A stretch of 64,000 bases of DNA, taken from the NCBI GenBank assembly GCA_031291615.1, contig JARLIS010000003.1, positions 1-64,000 on the forward strand, in the 5' to 3' direction. The translations under genes and the position numbers were made by a program. The notes below the pieces were generated by a model, which searched no databases, was not told where the DNA came from, and saw only the letters and a program-made list of their open reading frames with translations. How positions within the stretch are numbered: the first letter of the stretch is position 1; each line of letters starts with the position of its first letter. Positions 27,253 through 37,716 of this stretch are shown piece after piece. The DNA is from Parvibaculum sp. (GTDB lineage: Bacteria; Pseudomonadota; Alphaproteobacteria; Parvibaculales; Parvibaculaceae).

Positions 27253-28059
27253 ATGTTCAAAAGAAACGAATTCGACGCCGGAACCATGTCCCATGTCAGC
27301 CGGCGCGAGTTGCTCGCCGCCGGCGCGGCGCTTTCTCTGGCGCAGGTGCTGAGCGAGCCGGGCCTTGCGGCAGAGGTTGCGGCGGGACTTGAAACGATCG
27401 CCATCAGGACGCCGTCGGGCCGCGAGGTTTCGGCTGCCTGGGCGGCGCCTGCCGCCGCGTCGGCGCCCGCCCTGATGCTCGTTCACGAGTTCTGGGGTCT
27501 TAACGATCAGATCAAGGCGGTGGCCGCGGAATTCGCCCGGCTCGGTTATGGTGCGCTCGCCGTCGATCTTTACGGCGGCAAGGCTGCGTCGAACAGCGAG
27601 CCCGACACCGCCAGGGCGTTGATGGCGGCGGTCAAGGCCGAGGAGGCGAGCGAGACGCTCGCCGCATGGATCGACTGGCTGCGCGCCTCGCCGCGCGTGA
27701 AGGGCGGCGTCGCGACCTGCGGCTGGTGTTTCGGCGGCGGCTGGTCGCTGGCGGCGAGCATTCTGCGGCCGGTGGAGGCGACCGTCGTCTATTACGGAAA
27801 CGTATCGCGGACGGCCGACGATCTTCGCCGCCTCAAGGGGCCGGTGCTCGGCCATTTCGCGACGCGCGACGGATGGATCAACCATCCGATGGTCGAAGGT
27901 TTCGAGAAGGCGATGAAGGAGGCGGGCAAGCGGCTCGAGGTTTATTGGTACGAGGCCGACCACGCTTTCGCCAATCCGACGACCGCGCGCTATGACGAGG
28001 CCAATGCGAAGCTCGCCTGGAGCCGCACGCTCGAATTCCTGAAGAGAGAGCTTGGCTAG
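27253..28059 (+). CDS. Dienelactone hydrolase family protein
   Basis: 268 residues. Triad: Cys in CGWCFGGG, Asp in TRDGWI and His in EADHAFANP. The N-terminal [18 protein letters not shown] is a twin-arginine-type signal, so it is probably exported folded. Acts on lactone or ester bonds; the natural substrate is not known. AGGAGG lies 6 bases upstream of ATG 27253; the preceding ATG at 27250 is too close. Its 3' end overlaps cobT by 4 bases, convergent. Confidence 0.88.
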   Translation: MFKRNEFDAGTMSHVSRRELLAAGAALSLAQVLSEPGLAAEVAAGLETIAIRTPSGREVSAAWAAPAAASAPALMLVHEFWGLNDQIKAVAAEFARLGYGALAVDLYGGKAASNSEPDTARALMAAVKAEEASETLAAWIDWLRASPRVKGGVATCGWCFGGGWSLAASILRPVEATVVYYGNVSRTADDLRRLKGPVLGHFATRDGWINHPMVEGFEKAMKEAGKRLEVYWYEADHAFANPTTARYDEANAKLAWSRTLEFLKRELG

Positions 28060-29981
28060 CGCGAGGCGAGCGTCGTCGCGGTCGTGATCTTGCCGCCGCG
28101 GGCGCGGCTGGGCGCCTGCTTCTGGCCGTGGCCGCCGCCGCGGCGCGGTCCGTTCTCGTCGTCGAAAAGCTCGGCGAGCTTTTCGGTCATCGCGCCGCCA
28201 AGCTGCTCGGCATCGACGATGGTGACGGCGCGGCGATAGTAGCGCGTCACGTCGTGGCCGATGCCGATGGCGATCAGCTCGACCGAGGAGCGCGTTTCGA
28301 TCTGTTCGATGACGCTGCGCAAGTGGCGTTCGAGGTAGTTGCCGGCATTGACGGACAGCGTCGAATCATCGACCGGCGCGCCGTCCGAAATCACCATCAG
28401 GATGCGACGCTGCTCGGGCCGTCCGAGAAGGCGGTTATGCGCCCAGATGAGCGCCTCGCCGTCGATATTTTCCTTGAGCAGGCCCTCGCGCATCATCAGG
28501 CCGAGATTGCGCCGCGCGCGCCGCCAGGGGCTGTCGGCGGCCTTGTAGATGATGTGGCGCAGATCGTTGAGGCGGCCGGGCATGCCGGGCTTGCCTTCGG
28601 CGAGCCACCGCTCGCGCGATTGCCCGCCCTTCCAGGCCCGCGTCGTGAAGCCGAGGATCTCGACCTTGACGCCGCAGCGCTCGAGCGTGCGGGCGAGAAT
28701 ATCGGCGCACATGGCCGCGACCGTGATCGGACGGCCGCGCATCGAGCCTGAATTGTCGAGCAGCAGCGTCACCACCGTGTCGCGGAAATTCATGTCGTGC
28801 TCGACCTTGAAGGAGAGGGCGTGCAGCGGGTCGATGACGACGCGCGTCAGCCGCGCGGCATCGAGCAGGCCTTCCTCGAGGTCGAATTCCCAGGTGCGGT
28901 TCTGCTTGGCGAGCAGGCGGCGCTGGAGCCGATTGGCCAGACGCGAAACGACGCCCTGCATCTGCTGGAGCTGCTGGTCGAGATATTGCCGCAGGCGCGC
29001 CAGTTCCTCGGTGTCGCAAAGATCTTCGGCTGCGATCACCTCGTCATATTGCGTGGTGAAGACCTTGTAGCTCGGCTCGCGGTTGCGGTCGTCGCCGGCG
29101 CCGTTCGGACGCCAGGGCTGGTTGCCCTCGCTCGTCTCGTCGGTGTCGCCGTCCGTCGGCATTTCGTCGGTGTCGACTTCGACGGTCTGCTCGTCGCCTT
29201 CCTCGCCTTCGCCCTCGCTCAACTCGACCTGATCGGCGGACGCGCCCTCGGGCTGTTCGGCTTCGCCCGATTGGCTCTGGTCGGCCGAATCCTGGCCCTC
29301 GCCGTCCTCGTCGTCATTGTCTTCGGAGGACTGGTCCTGCGACTGGCCGAGTTCCGCGCCCATGTCGAGGTCGGCGAGGATGTCGCGCGTGGCGCGGGCA
29401 AAGCCCGTCTGGTCGGCCATCAGCTCCTGGAGGCGGCCAAGATCCTTGCCGGCTTTTTCCTCGACCCAGGGACGCCAGAGATCCACAAGCGTCTTTGCCG
29501 AAGGCGGCGGCGCCTCGCCCGTCAGGCGTTCGCGCACGATCATGGCGACGGCATCGGCGAGCGGCGCCTCGTCGCGCGTCTTGATACGGTTGTAGCCGCG
29601 GGCCTGGCTGCGCTGTTCGAGCATCGCTGTCAGGTTCTGCGACATGCCGGCCATCTGGTTCGCGCCGATCGCTTCGCAGCGCGCCTGTTCGACGGCGTCG
29701 AAAACGGCAAGCGCGTTTGCGCCTTCCGGCTGGAGGCGGGCGTTCACCTTCTCATCGTGATGGGCAAGGCGGAGCGCATAGGCGTCGGAAACGCCGCGCA
29801 CCTGCGCCACTTCGTCGGCAGGCAGCGTGCGGCTCGGCAGCGGCAGGCGCGCGCGAAGACCGCGCAGGCCCGGCGGTTCGGTGCCGAAGGTCACGCTCAG
29901 TTCAGCGTTCTCCGCAATCGTGCGCATGGTGTTCGTCAGCGCACGCTTGAACGGTTCGACGGGCCCTTCTTTGGTCTTCAT
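28056..29981 (-). CDS. cobT: Cobaltochelatase subunit CobT
   Basis: 641 residues. N-terminal helical domain, then a strongly acidic middle (about 265-350, rich in Asp/Glu/Gln/Ser), then a VWA domain with [16 protein letters not shown] and SDGAPVDDS. CobT forms chaperone-like rings with CobS to insert cobalt into hydrogenobyrinate a,c-diamide in aerobic cobalamin synthesis. CobN is not in this window. Start ATG 29981 gives [15 protein letters not shown]; longer in-frame sequence is not protein-like. Confidence 0.96.
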   Translation of the reverse strand: MKTKEGPVEPFKRALTNTMRTIAENAELSVTFGTEPPGLRGLRARLPLPSRTLPADEVAQVRGVSDAYALRLAHHDEKVNARLQPEGANALAVFDAVEQARCEAIGANQMAGMSQNLTAMLEQRSQARGYNRIKTRDEAPLADAVAMIVRERLTGEAPPPSAKTLVDLWRPWVEEKAGKDLGRLQELMADQTGFARATRDILADLDMGAELGQSQDQSSEDNDDEDGEGQDSADQSQSGEAEQPEGASADQVELSEGEGEEGDEQTVEVDTDEMPTDGDTDETSEGNQPWRPNGAGDDRNREPSYKVFTTQYDEVIAAEDLCDTEELARLRQYLDQQLQQMQGVVSRLANRLQRRLLAKQNRTWEFDLEEGLLDAARLTRVVIDPLHALSFKVEHDMNFRDTVVTLLLDNSGSMRGRPITVAAMCADILARTLERCGVKVEILGFTTRAWKGGQSRERWLAEGKPGMPGRLNDLRHIIYKAADSPWRRARRNLGLMMREGLLKENIDGEALIWAHNRLLGRPEQRRILMVISDGAPVDDSTLSVNAGNYLERHLRSVIEQIETRSSVELIAIGIGHDVTRYYRRAVTIVDAEQLGGAMTEKLAELFDDENGPRRGGGHGQKQAPSRARGGKITTATTLASR

Positions 29982-30015
29982 TGAACCGGCGCGGTTGCCC
30001 GCGCACCCCCAGCTG

Positions 30016-31014
30016 TCAGGCGACCATGATATGCGCGGCGCTATCCGGCAGGTCTTCGCCGAAGCAGCGCTGGTAGAACTCGGCCACGGTTGCGCGCTCA
30101 AGCTCGTCGCACTTGTTGAGGAAGGTGAGGCGGAAAGCGAAGCCGACATCGCCGCCGAAGATTTCGGCGTTCTCGGCCCAGGTGAGCACGGTGCGCGGGC
30201 TCATGACGGTCGAGATGTCGCCATTGATGAAGGCCGAGCGCGTGAGATCGGCGACGCGGACCATGGCGGCGATCTTCTTCTTGCCTTCCTCGGTCTTCGC
30301 ATAGGACTTCGTCTTGGCGAGAATGATGTTCGTCTCTGCGTCGTGGCTGAGATAGTTCAGCGTCGTCACGATGTTCCAGCGGTCCATCTGACCCTGGTTG
30401 ATCTGCTGCGTGCCGTGATAGAGGCCCGAGGTGTCGCCGAGGCCGACCGTGTTCGCCGTCGAAAAGAGGCGGAAGGCGGCATGCGGACGGATGACGCGGT
30501 TCTGGTCGAGCAGGGTGAGCTTGCCCGAGACTTCGAGAATGCGCTGGATCACGAACATGACGTCCGGCCGGCCGGCATCGTATTCGTCGAAAACGAGGGC
30601 GACCGGGTGCTGGAGCGCCCAGGGCAGGATGCCTTCGCGGAACTCCGTCACCTGCTTGCCGTCGCGCAGGACGATCGCGTCCTTGCCGACGAGGTCGATG
30701 CGGCTGATATGGCTGTCGAGGTTGATGCGGATGCAGGGCCAGTTGAGGCGGGCGGCCACCTGCTCGATATGCGTCGACTTGCCGGTGCCGTGATAGCCCT
30801 GGACCATCACGCGGCGGTTGAAGGCGAAGCCCGCGAGAATGGCGAGCGTGGTGTCGCGGTCGAACAGATAGTCCGGATCGAAGTCCGGCACATATTCATT
30901 CGATTCCGAAAACGCGGGAACCTGCATGTCGACATCGATCTTGAAAACGTCGCGGACCGAGACCTTCTTGTCCGGGAGGTTCTGAGACAGGCTGCCAGTC
31001 ACTTCTACGCTCAT
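30016..31014 (-). CDS. cobS: Cobaltochelatase subunit CobS
   Basis: 332 residues. AAA+ MoxR-class ATPase with [10 protein letters not shown] (Walker A, about 73-80), [10 protein letters not shown] (Walker B) and [10 protein letters not shown] (sensor 1). CobS drives cobalt insertion with CobT. It lies 34 bases upstream of cobT and 166 bases after the J-domain gene on the same strand. AGGA precedes the ATG at 31014. Confidence 0.97.
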   Translation of the reverse strand: MSVEVTGSLSQNLPDKKVSVRDVFKIDVDMQVPAFSESNEYVPDFDPDYLFDRDTTLAILAGFAFNRRVMVQGYHGTGKSTHIEQVAARLNWPCIRINLDSHISRIDLVGKDAIVLRDGKQVTEFREGILPWALQHPVALVFDEYDAGRPDVMFVIQRILEVSGKLTLLDQNRVIRPHAAFRLFSTANTVGLGDTSGLYHGTQQINQGQMDRWNIVTTLNYLSHDAETNIILAKTKSYAKTEEGKKKIAAMVRVADLTRSAFINGDISTVMSPRTVLTWAENAEIFGGDVGFAFRLTFLNKCDELERATVAEFYQRCFGEDLPDSAAHIMVA

Positions 31015-31180
31015 CGTATCCTGCTTCCCAAGTGCCAGTTCGCGGCTTTTGCTTGAAACGTTTCGGAGACAGTCCCCGTTTCCGTGCCGAGGGCGGTCGG
31101 TGTCGTGGTTCGGTCCTCTCGCAAGCTGCGCGAGGTCGGAGCCTGCATCCGCGCAGCGCTCGCCCAAGCCCGCTACGAGA

Positions 31181-31849
31181 TTAACAGAAGCCGCTCTTTC
31201 GGAGGTAATCGTAGGCCTGGATTACCTTGCGCAGACGCTCTTCGGCGGATCTGTCGCCGCCATTGGCGTCCGGATGGTGTCTTTTGACAAGTTCCTTATA
31301 CCGGGACTTGATCTCGTTCAAGGTCGCGGTGTCGTCCAGGCCGAGAGTTTGCAGGGCCTGCCGCTCCAAGGTGCGAGGAACGCGGCGGCGGGGTTCGGGT
31401 TTGTCCGGCCCTGACCTAGCGGCATCCTCGAAAAGTCCGAAGGCATCGCCGACCCCCTTGCCGCGGCGGCTGCGGGGGCCGTAAGCGGCATTGTAGCCGG
31501 GGGCGGCATTGACGCCGAGGCCCCAGGTGGGGCGGTGGCCGGTCAGGGCTTCGCGCTGGAATTTCGCGATGTCGGCATCCGACATGCCCTGGAAGAAGTC
31601 ATAGCTCTGGTTGAACTCGCGGATGTGGCCGGCGCAGAACCAGCGATACTGGTTTTCCTGCGAGGGCAGGCCCTGGGCGCCCGAACGCGGCGCGCGATGA
31701 AGGCCGGGCAACTTGCATCCCGCCCATTCGCAGCGCCTCAGCGCCGGCTTTTCCTTCTGCGTCGCGCGCGGGTCCGCATCGCCCTCGGCGCCGCGTTCCT
31801 TGCGGGGCGAGATGCGGATGGAGTCGAAATATTTCGAGTTCAGGTTCAC
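31181..31849 (-). CDS. J-domain protein (C-terminal DnaJ domain)
   Basis: 222 residues. The J domain is at the C-terminus (about 160-222), with HPD in [11 protein letters not shown]. The N-terminal half has a putative CxxxxC ([16 protein letters not shown]) and [18 protein letters not shown], a conserved alphaproteobacterial module that likely binds metal. It may deliver clients to DnaK, perhaps in CobS/CobT assembly given the fixed neighbourhood (an inference). Confidence 0.88.
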   Translation of the reverse strand: MNLNSKYFDSIRISPRKERGAEGDADPRATQKEKPALRRCEWAGCKLPGLHRAPRSGAQGLPSQENQYRWFCAGHIREFNQSYDFFQGMSDADIAKFQREALTGHRPTWGLGVNAAPGYNAAYGPRSRRGKGVGDAFGLFEDAARSGPDKPEPRRRVPRTLERQALQTLGLDDTATLNEIKSRYKELVKRHHPDANGGDRSAEERLRKVIQAYDYLRKSGFC

Positions 31850-31927
31850 GATTCAAATTATGGGTTGGCCGAGGCGTTAAAACAAGAAAGCATGCCTTGC
31901 CTGAGGGCGAAGTTAACGGAGCGTGAC

Positions 31928-32218
31928 ATGGCGGTCGCAGATACTATCCGACAGAAGCTCGAATTGGCATTGCAACCTTTGCAAATGACCATCGAGGATC
32001 AATCGCATCTGCACAAGGGCCATGCCGGCCATCGTCCGGGCGGCGAGACGCATTTTCGCGTCACCGTGGTATCGGTGGCCTTTGCGGGGGTTTCGCGCAT
32101 CCAGCGCCACCGGATGGTCACGGGCGCGCTCGCGGCCGAGATGAACAATCCCATCCATGCGCTGGCGCTGACGACGTTGACGCCGGAGGAGGCCGCGAAG
32201 GCCGAGAGCGAGGCCTAA
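31928..32218 (+). CDS. bolA: BolA family protein
   Basis: 96 residues with the BolA pattern: HKGHAGHRPGGETHFRVTVVS and SRIQRHRMVTGALAAEM. It resembles BolA1-type proteins that form [2Fe-2S] or apo complexes with monothiol glutaredoxins. GGAG precedes ATG 31928, and it is divergent from the J-domain gene (78 bases). Its stop overlaps the converging CorC-like gene by 4 bases. Confidence 0.92.
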   Translation: MAVADTIRQKLELALQPLQMTIEDQSHLHKGHAGHRPGGETHFRVTVVSVAFAGVSRIQRHRMVTGALAAEMNNPIHALALTTLTPEEAAKAESEA

Positions 32219-33504
32219 TCCGCCGCCTGCATCTTCGGTTGCGGCGGGGTGACGCGCAGCACGGCGAGCTGATTGCGCTGGCGGCGCAGCACCTCGAACT
32301 TGAAGCCGTAGAAATTGAAGGCCTGCCCGACCTCGGGAATGGTGCGCGCCTCGTGGATGACGAGACCGGCGATCGTCGTCGCCTCCTCGTCGGGCAGCCG
32401 CCATTCAAACTTGCGGTTCAGGTCGCGGATGGGCATCGAGCCCGACACGATGACGGAGCCGTCCGGCTGGATGCGCACGCGGGAGCGCTCGACGTCGTGT
32501 TCGTCGGAAATGTCGCCGACGATTTCCTCCAGAATGTCCTCAAGCGTGATGAGGCCCATCAGCGCGCCATATTCGTCGACCACCAGCGCGAAGTGCGACT
32601 TGCGGCGGAGGAAGGCGTTCAACTGGTCTTCAAGCAGGCTCGTATCGGGTACGAACCAGGGCTTTGCCGCAATGTCGAGAATGCGGATGTCGTCCGGTCT
32701 CCAGCCGACGCTTGCGAGCGCGCGCAGCAGGTCCTTGACGTGAAGCACGCCGACGATGTTTTCCGGTTCGTCGAGCCAGAGCGGCATGCGGCTGTGCGGG
32801 CTCGCCAGGAATTGCGCGATGATGTCGCTGTTCGGGATCGAGGCGTCGATCATTTCAATCGACTTGCGGTGAACCATGATGTCGCCGACCTCGAGGTCGC
32901 GCAGATCGAGAATGCCGCCCAGCATGTCGCGGTCGCGCTTGACGACGCCGCCTTCGAGGTGATGGAGGTTGATCGCGCCGCGCAGTTCCTCATGCGGCGA
33001 GAGAACATGCGCGGTTTCGCTGACATCGACGCCGAAAATGCCGAGCACGCCGCGCACGATGAAGCGCACCGCCACGGTGACGGGGGCGAAAACCCAGAGC
33101 ACGATCCGCACGAGCGGCGCCACGGCGAGCGCGAAGCGGTCCGTATTGGTGATCGCATAGGTTTTCGGCATGACCTCGGCGAAGATGACGACGAGCGCCG
33201 TCATCAGGGCGGTTGCGTAGAAGACGCCGGCGCTGCCGAAGACGGAGACGAAGACGCTGGTCGCGAGCGCCGAGGCCAGAATGTTGACGAGGTTGTTGCC
33301 GAGCAGAAGCGCGCCGATGAGGCGTTCGAGGTCTTCCGTCAGCTTCAGCACAAGTCCGGCGCGGCGGTTCTTTTCTTCGGCCAGCCGGTTCATGCGCGCG
33401 CGCGACGCGGCGGTGAGCGCCGTTTCAGACCCTGAAAAAAATCCCGACAGGGCGATCAGAACCACGACCGCGCCGATGGTGAGCCAGAGGCTTAGGGGAA
33501 ACAT
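32215..33504 (-). CDS. CNNM/CorC-type transmembrane protein
   Basis: 429 residues. The N-terminal DUF21/CNNM domain has about 3-4 transmembrane helices (1-190), then a CBS pair (about 205-330: DIMVHRKSIEMID; NIVGVLHVKDLLRAL; LVVDEYGALMGLITLEDILEEIVGD) and a CorC_HlyC domain (about 345-425). It is probably a magnesium/cobalt efflux-type transporter. The name hemolysin used for the family is misleading. The ATG overlaps the aroB stop by one base (TGATG), so the two are translationally coupled. Confidence 0.92.
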   Translation of the reverse strand: MFPLSLWLTIGAVVVLIALSGFFSGSETALTAASRARMNRLAEEKNRRAGLVLKLTEDLERLIGALLLGNNLVNILASALATSVFVSVFGSAGVFYATALMTALVVIFAEVMPKTYAITNTDRFALAVAPLVRIVLWVFAPVTVAVRFIVRGVLGIFGVDVSETAHVLSPHEELRGAINLHHLEGGVVKRDRDMLGGILDLRDLEVGDIMVHRKSIEMIDASIPNSDIIAQFLASPHSRMPLWLDEPENIVGVLHVKDLLRALASVGWRPDDIRILDIAAKPWFVPDTSLLEDQLNAFLRRKSHFALVVDEYGALMGLITLEDILEEIVGDISDEHDVERSRVRIQPDGSVIVSGSMPIRDLNRKFEWRLPDEEATTIAGLVIHEARTIPEVGQAFNFYGFKFEVLRRQRNQLAVLRVTPPQPKMQAAD

Positions 33505-34622
33505 CAGGCCGTCTCTCTTTCCTCCAGCAGGGTGCGAAGGGCCGCGGGATCGACGTCGCGCGTGATGAACGCCTCGCCGATGCCGCGGGCGAGAATGAAG
33601 GTGAGCTTGCCGTCGACGACCTTCTTGTCCTGGCCCATCAGCGCGATGAGACCTTCGGCGTCGGGAAGCGTGCCCGGCACGTCGGCGAGCCGGGAAGGAA
33701 GGCCTGCGCGCTCAAGGTGGCGGCGGACGCGGATTGCATCCTGACCGGAGCAGAGGCCGAGCCTTGCCGAAAGGTCGAATGCGAGCGCCATGCCGACGGC
33801 GACGCCCTCGCCATGGACGAGGCGGTCGGAGAAGCCCGTCGCCGCTTCCAGGGCGTGGCCGAATGTGTGGCCGAGATTGAGGAGCGCGCGGACATTGCTC
33901 TCGCGCTCGTCCTTGGCGACGATTGCGGCCTTGGCCTGGCAGCTTTTGACGATGGCATAGGTGCGCGCGGCCACGTCGCCATTTTTGATCGCGTCGAGAT
34001 TGGTTTCGAGCCAGTCGAAGAAAGGACGATCGTCGATCAGGCCGTATTTGACGACCTCGGCGTAGCCCGCCATCAGCTCGCGCATGGGAAGCGTTTCGAG
34101 GGCGCCCGTATCGGCCAGCACGATGCGCGGCTGATAGAAGGCGCCGACGAGATTTTTCCCCTGCGGCGTGTTGATGCCGGTCTTGCCGCCGACGGAACTG
34201 TCGACCTGAGAGAGAAGCGTCGTCGGAATTTGTGCGAAGTCGACGCCGCGCCGGGTGATGGATGCGGCAAAGCCGGTGAGATCGCCGATGACACCGCCGC
34301 CCAGTGCAAGCACGAGGTCGCCGCGCTCGACGCCGGCCTCGAGCAGCCATTCCGTCAGGCGCTGGAGTTCAGCGAAGGATTTCGTGCCTTCGCCTTGGGG
34401 CAGGATTTTCGCGTCGTGGTGAATGCGCGCGCCGTCGAGCGAGGCCTGAAGGGCGGGAAGATGGAGGCGTGCGACCGTCTCGTCCGTCACGATGGCGACG
34501 CGGGCCCGGCGCAACAGCGGTTTCAGATGCTCGCCTGCGCGCGCGATCAGGTTCGGGCCGACGAGAATGTCATAGCCGCGATCGGCCAGATCGACGCGGA
34601 CTGTCTTCACGGCATCGCTCAA
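33504..34622 (-). CDS. aroB: 3-dehydroquinate synthase
   Basis: 372 residues. The NAD-binding LALGGGVIGDLTGFAAS and QVDSSVGGKTGINTPQGKN (substrate loop) are diagnostic, with metal His in LNLGHTFGHALE and HGEGVAVGM. It converts DAHP to 3-dehydroquinate in the shikimate pathway. The start overlaps the aroK stop by 4 bases (ATGA), an operon aroK-aroB-corC-like. Confidence 0.98.
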   Translation of the reverse strand: MSDAVKTVRVDLADRGYDILVGPNLIARAGEHLKPLLRRARVAIVTDETVARLHLPALQASLDGARIHHDAKILPQGEGTKSFAELQRLTEWLLEAGVERGDLVLALGGGVIGDLTGFAASITRRGVDFAQIPTTLLSQVDSSVGGKTGINTPQGKNLVGAFYQPRIVLADTGALETLPMRELMAGYAEVVKYGLIDDRPFFDWLETNLDAIKNGDVAARTYAIVKSCQAKAAIVAKDERESNVRALLNLGHTFGHALEAATGFSDRLVHGEGVAVGMALAFDLSARLGLCSGQDAIRVRRHLERAGLPSRLADVPGTLPDAEGLIALMGQDKKVVDGKLTFILARGIGEAFITRDVDPAALRTLLEERETA

Positions 34623-35236
34623 CTTGTCGCCTCCGAATGCGCTTTGCGATATTCCTCGATCCTGGCGAGCACATCGTCGACCACCGCCTCGTGCGGACCT
34701 TCGAGGCTGTCGATGGTGATGTCGGCTTCGGCATAGACCGGATGACGCTCGGCGATCAGCCGTTCCATGACGCGGCGCGGGTCGTCCTGCTTCAGAAGCG
34801 GCCGGTTGGAGCGCCGCGCAACCCGGCGCATCAGCACGTCAAGATCGGCGCGCAGCCAGACGGAAATTCCGCGGGCGGCGATTTTCGCCCGTGTAGTGTC
34901 GTCCATGAAGGCGCCGCCGCCGGTTGCGAGCACCTGCGGCCCGTTTTCCAGGAGGCGCGAGATCACGCGCCGTTCGCCGTCGCGGAAGGCGGCCTCGCCG
35001 TGGCGTTCGAAAATTTCGGGGATGGTTTCGCCGGCGGCGCGTTCGATTTCGGCGTCCGTGTCGACAAAGGGCAGGCCGAGCTTTTGCGCAAGGCGGCGGC
35101 CGACCGTCGTCTTGCCCGCGCCCATCAGGCCGACCAGCACGATGGAGCGCTCGCCGGAGCCGGGTGCCTGCGACACTTCTTCGCGCTCCCCCCGGCCGTC
35201 CATCCAGGGCGCATCTTTTGTCGTCTCGGCGGTCAT
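34619..35236 (-). CDS. aroK: Shikimate kinase
   Basis: 205 residues from ATG 35236. P-loop GLMGAGKTT, shikimate-binding DTDAEIERAAGETI, lid region NRPLLKQDDPRR and ATGGGAFM. Phosphorylates shikimate at O3. About 30 extra N-terminal residues compared with E. coli are typical of the class. An in-frame upstream ATG (35329) would add 31 residues without good sequence support. Confidence 0.95.
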   Translation of the reverse strand: MTAETTKDAPWMDGRGEREEVSQAPGSGERSIVLVGLMGAGKTTVGRRLAQKLGLPFVDTDAEIERAAGETIPEIFERHGEAAFRDGERRVISRLLENGPQVLATGGGAFMDDTTRAKIAARGISVWLRADLDVLMRRVARRSNRPLLKQDDPRRVMERLIAERHPVYAEADITIDSLEGPHEAVVDDVLARIEEYRKAHSEATS

Positions 35237-35507
35237 CGGTCCTTCGATCGTCCTTCCGGCGGCCAAAAATCCGCCAATTCCGGCCCAATCCGGAGCTTTT
35301 TGGGTGAATTCGGCCGCCCCGTCAGGCAAATAGCCATTCTATCCGATCAGGATTCGGATGGCAGGGGTGCAAATTTCCTTACCCGGGAAGCCCAGATATA
35401 GCACCCATGCCGTTATTGCGCCCAAATTTCGCCGCAAGCCGGGCATAAATGGAAAATCAGAGGTCCGCTCGGCGAAGAGCTGGGGTAGCCAGAAGGACAA
35501 AGTAAGA

Positions 35508-35651
35508 ATGAACGGTGCTGTTCGCGTGCTTGCTGTATTTGCCATCCTTTCGGTGGCTGCCGTCGGCGGGCTTGTTTATCTCGGTCAGTCGGTTCAGCCG
35601 ACCACTCAGACTGTTGAGAAAGTCCTGCCGGATGGTCAGTTTCCCCGCTAG
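35508..35651 (+). CDS. 47-residue single-span membrane protein
   Basis: MNGAVRVLAVFAILSVAAVG and LVYLGQSVQPTTQTVEKVLP: one transmembrane helix (about 5-24) and a short outer tail. AGAAGGA precedes the ATG. It overlaps the following large gene by 20 bases, so translation is probably coupled. It looks too regular to be chance, but no family was recognised. Confidence 0.6.
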   Translation: MNGAVRVLAVFAILSVAAVGGLVYLGQSVQPTTQTVEKVLPDGQFPR

Positions 35652-37710
35652 GCGCAGCAAGCCTGCTGTCGTTGATCTGCGCGTCGGGCTGGGAGCGGGT
35701 CTTCTGGTCACGGTGGTGCTCGTCGCGTCGGCTTCGGCGGGCGTTCTGGGAACCATGCCTGCAGGGGCGGCGCCCGATTCTTCGCTGTCACAGCCACAGC
35801 CGCAGCCGCAGCCTCTCTCTCCGCAACCACTGGCTCCGCCACCCGCTGCTGCACCCGCATCGTCGATGACGCCCGTCAGTGAAACGGGCGATCCGGTGTC
35901 GAAGGCGCCCGCGCCGACGGGGCTGGCGGCGGGTCCGCAAAGCATCGTGCCGCAAGGCTTCGGCGCGACGATGCCCGGCGCGCCTTCGGTCAACAGCGCC
36001 TTTCCCGCCGGCCAGAACGCGGTCGATGGCGGCTTGCAGGCCGTCACCCCGGTTCCCGGCCGCAGCAATTCTGGCATCACCATCGGCACGCTTCAGGGCG
36101 TCGACGCCTCGTCCGCCGGCCTTATCGGTGAAAACGACGGCGGTTTCGGCACCAATATGTGGCTTGGCGCAACGCGGGCCGATGTCGATACCTATCTGGC
36201 GGTCATGCCGGTCGCAACCGGCTCGCCCGCCGTTGACGATCTTTCCCGCCGCCTGCTGCTGACGAGCGCGACGCCGCCCGAGGGCGAAGCGAGCGGCACC
36301 TCGCTGCTCGCTCTCCGTCTCGACCGGCTGATCGCATCGGGCCATGCGGATCTCGCCGCCGAGCTCGGGCGCAGCGCGCAAGCCGACAAAACGCCTGCCG
36401 TGGTCGTCGCGCGTGCGAAAGCGGCGCTTGCCACGGGCAAGACGCAGGACGCCTGCGCGGCGCTTGCCGATCTTCCGACCGGCAGCGATCCCGCCCATGA
36501 CGAGACGGCTGCCTTTACGCTGAAGCTTTCCGCCTATTGCCAGATTTCGTCCGGCAACAAGACCGCGGCCGGGCTGACGCTCGACCTTGCGCGCGAGGAA
36601 GCGCTCGACGATCCGCTTTTCTTCTCGCTCGCCTATCAGGCCTCCGACGGCGTGAAGCTCAAGGCGGCGGAGCCTAAGAAGCTCGATATTCTCGACGTCG
36701 CCTTTTACAAGCTGGCCGGGCGCGATCTGCCCAAGAATGCGGCCGCGATGGTGCCGCCGGCGATGCTTGCCGATCTGTCGAAGGACGGGAAACTCTCCGT
36801 CGAGGCGCGCATCGGCGCTGGCGAGCATGCGGCGGCAGACGGGCTCATCAAGGGCGAAGACCTCGCCGCGCTTTACCGGCTGCCGAAGTTCACCGCCGAC
36901 GACATCGACGGCGTCAAGGCGGGCACCTATCCCGCCTCGCAGGAGCTTCGCCGGGCCTTGCTCTTTCAGGCGATCGACGCCGAAGTCTCGCCCGTCGATC
37001 GCGCCGAGCTCATGAGCACCTTCCTCGCCACGGGCGACAGCGTCGGACTTTCCGCCGCGACGACGGCTGTGTTGCTGCCGATGATCAAGCAGCTGACGCC
37101 TTCGCCCACGCTTCGCATGTTCGCGCCGGTCGCGGTGCGGACCTTCCTTCTCGCCGGCGACCGTTCGCAGGCCCAGTCGTGGTATGCGCTTGTCGGGTCT
37201 GCCAGCGTTCCACCCGCGGGCGCGCAGGCCGGTCTCGAACCGGTCGGCGGGTCGCTCGGTCGCGAGGCGCGCGTTCTCGGCGCGCTGATGCGCATCAGCG
37301 ATCCCAAGGGCCCCGGCGGCGATCCCGATCAGGTCGCGGCCGATATCGTCGCCGACCTGCGCTCCGGCGTCGCGGCGAACCAGAATTTCGGCGCGCTCGA
37401 AGCCATGCTTCTCGACGCGCAGGGATACCCTCTGCCGCAGCCCGTTCTCGACGCCTTGCCATTGGCGCCGAAAAGTCAGGGCGCGCCGGAGGCATTGTTG
37501 AACCAACTTCACGCGGCGGGGCTGAAGGGGTCCGTCGGAGAAGTTGTGCTGCTGTCGCTGGTGGCAATCGGGCCTGGGGGGCCGGATCGCGCAGACCGTC
37601 AAGCACTTGCGCAAAGCGTATCAAGCCTCAGAGCTGTACATCTCGATGGTGAGGCGCGGCGCCTCGCCACCGAGGCTTTGATGGGGCGCAGTCACGCCGG
37701 ACCCGGGTGA
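35632..37710 (+). CDS. Large hypothetical membrane-anchored protein
   Basis: 692 residues from ATG 35632. One N-terminal membrane anchor (LGAGLLVTVVLVASASAGVL) is followed by a Pro/Gln-rich stretch (QPQPQPQPLSPQPLAPPP), then a long Ala-rich, mainly helical region resembling tandem helical repeats (about 180-690), with Pro-Ala linkers. No enzyme motif. It lies between aroK (divergent) and xerD (6 bases after it), so it probably shares a transcript with xerD. Periplasmic location inferred. Confidence 0.75.
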   Translation: MVSFPARRSKPAVVDLRVGLGAGLLVTVVLVASASAGVLGTMPAGAAPDSSLSQPQPQPQPLSPQPLAPPPAAAPASSMTPVSETGDPVSKAPAPTGLAAGPQSIVPQGFGATMPGAPSVNSAFPAGQNAVDGGLQAVTPVPGRSNSGITIGTLQGVDASSAGLIGENDGGFGTNMWLGATRADVDTYLAVMPVATGSPAVDDLSRRLLLTSATPPEGEASGTSLLALRLDRLIASGHADLAAELGRSAQADKTPAVVVARAKAALATGKTQDACAALADLPTGSDPAHDETAAFTLKLSAYCQISSGNKTAAGLTLDLAREEALDDPLFFSLAYQASDGVKLKAAEPKKLDILDVAFYKLAGRDLPKNAAAMVPPAMLADLSKDGKLSVEARIGAGEHAAADGLIKGEDLAALYRLPKFTADDIDGVKAGTYPASQELRRALLFQAIDAEVSPVDRAELMSTFLATGDSVGLSAATTAVLLPMIKQLTPSPTLRMFAPVAVRTFLLAGDRSQAQSWYALVGSASVPPAGAQAGLEPVGGSLGREARVLGALMRISDPKGPGGDPDQVAADIVADLRSGVAANQNFGALEAMLLDAQGYPLPQPVLDALPLAPKSQGAPEALLNQLHAAGLKGSVGEVVLLSLVAIGPGGPDRADRQALAQSVSSLRAVHLDGEARRLATEALMGRSHAGPG

Positions 37711-37716
37711 AGTTCC

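Noticed and set aside
32215..33504. Hemolysin
   Set aside because: DUF21/CNNM-CBS-CorC_HlyC architecture points to ion transport; the hemolysin label is historical.
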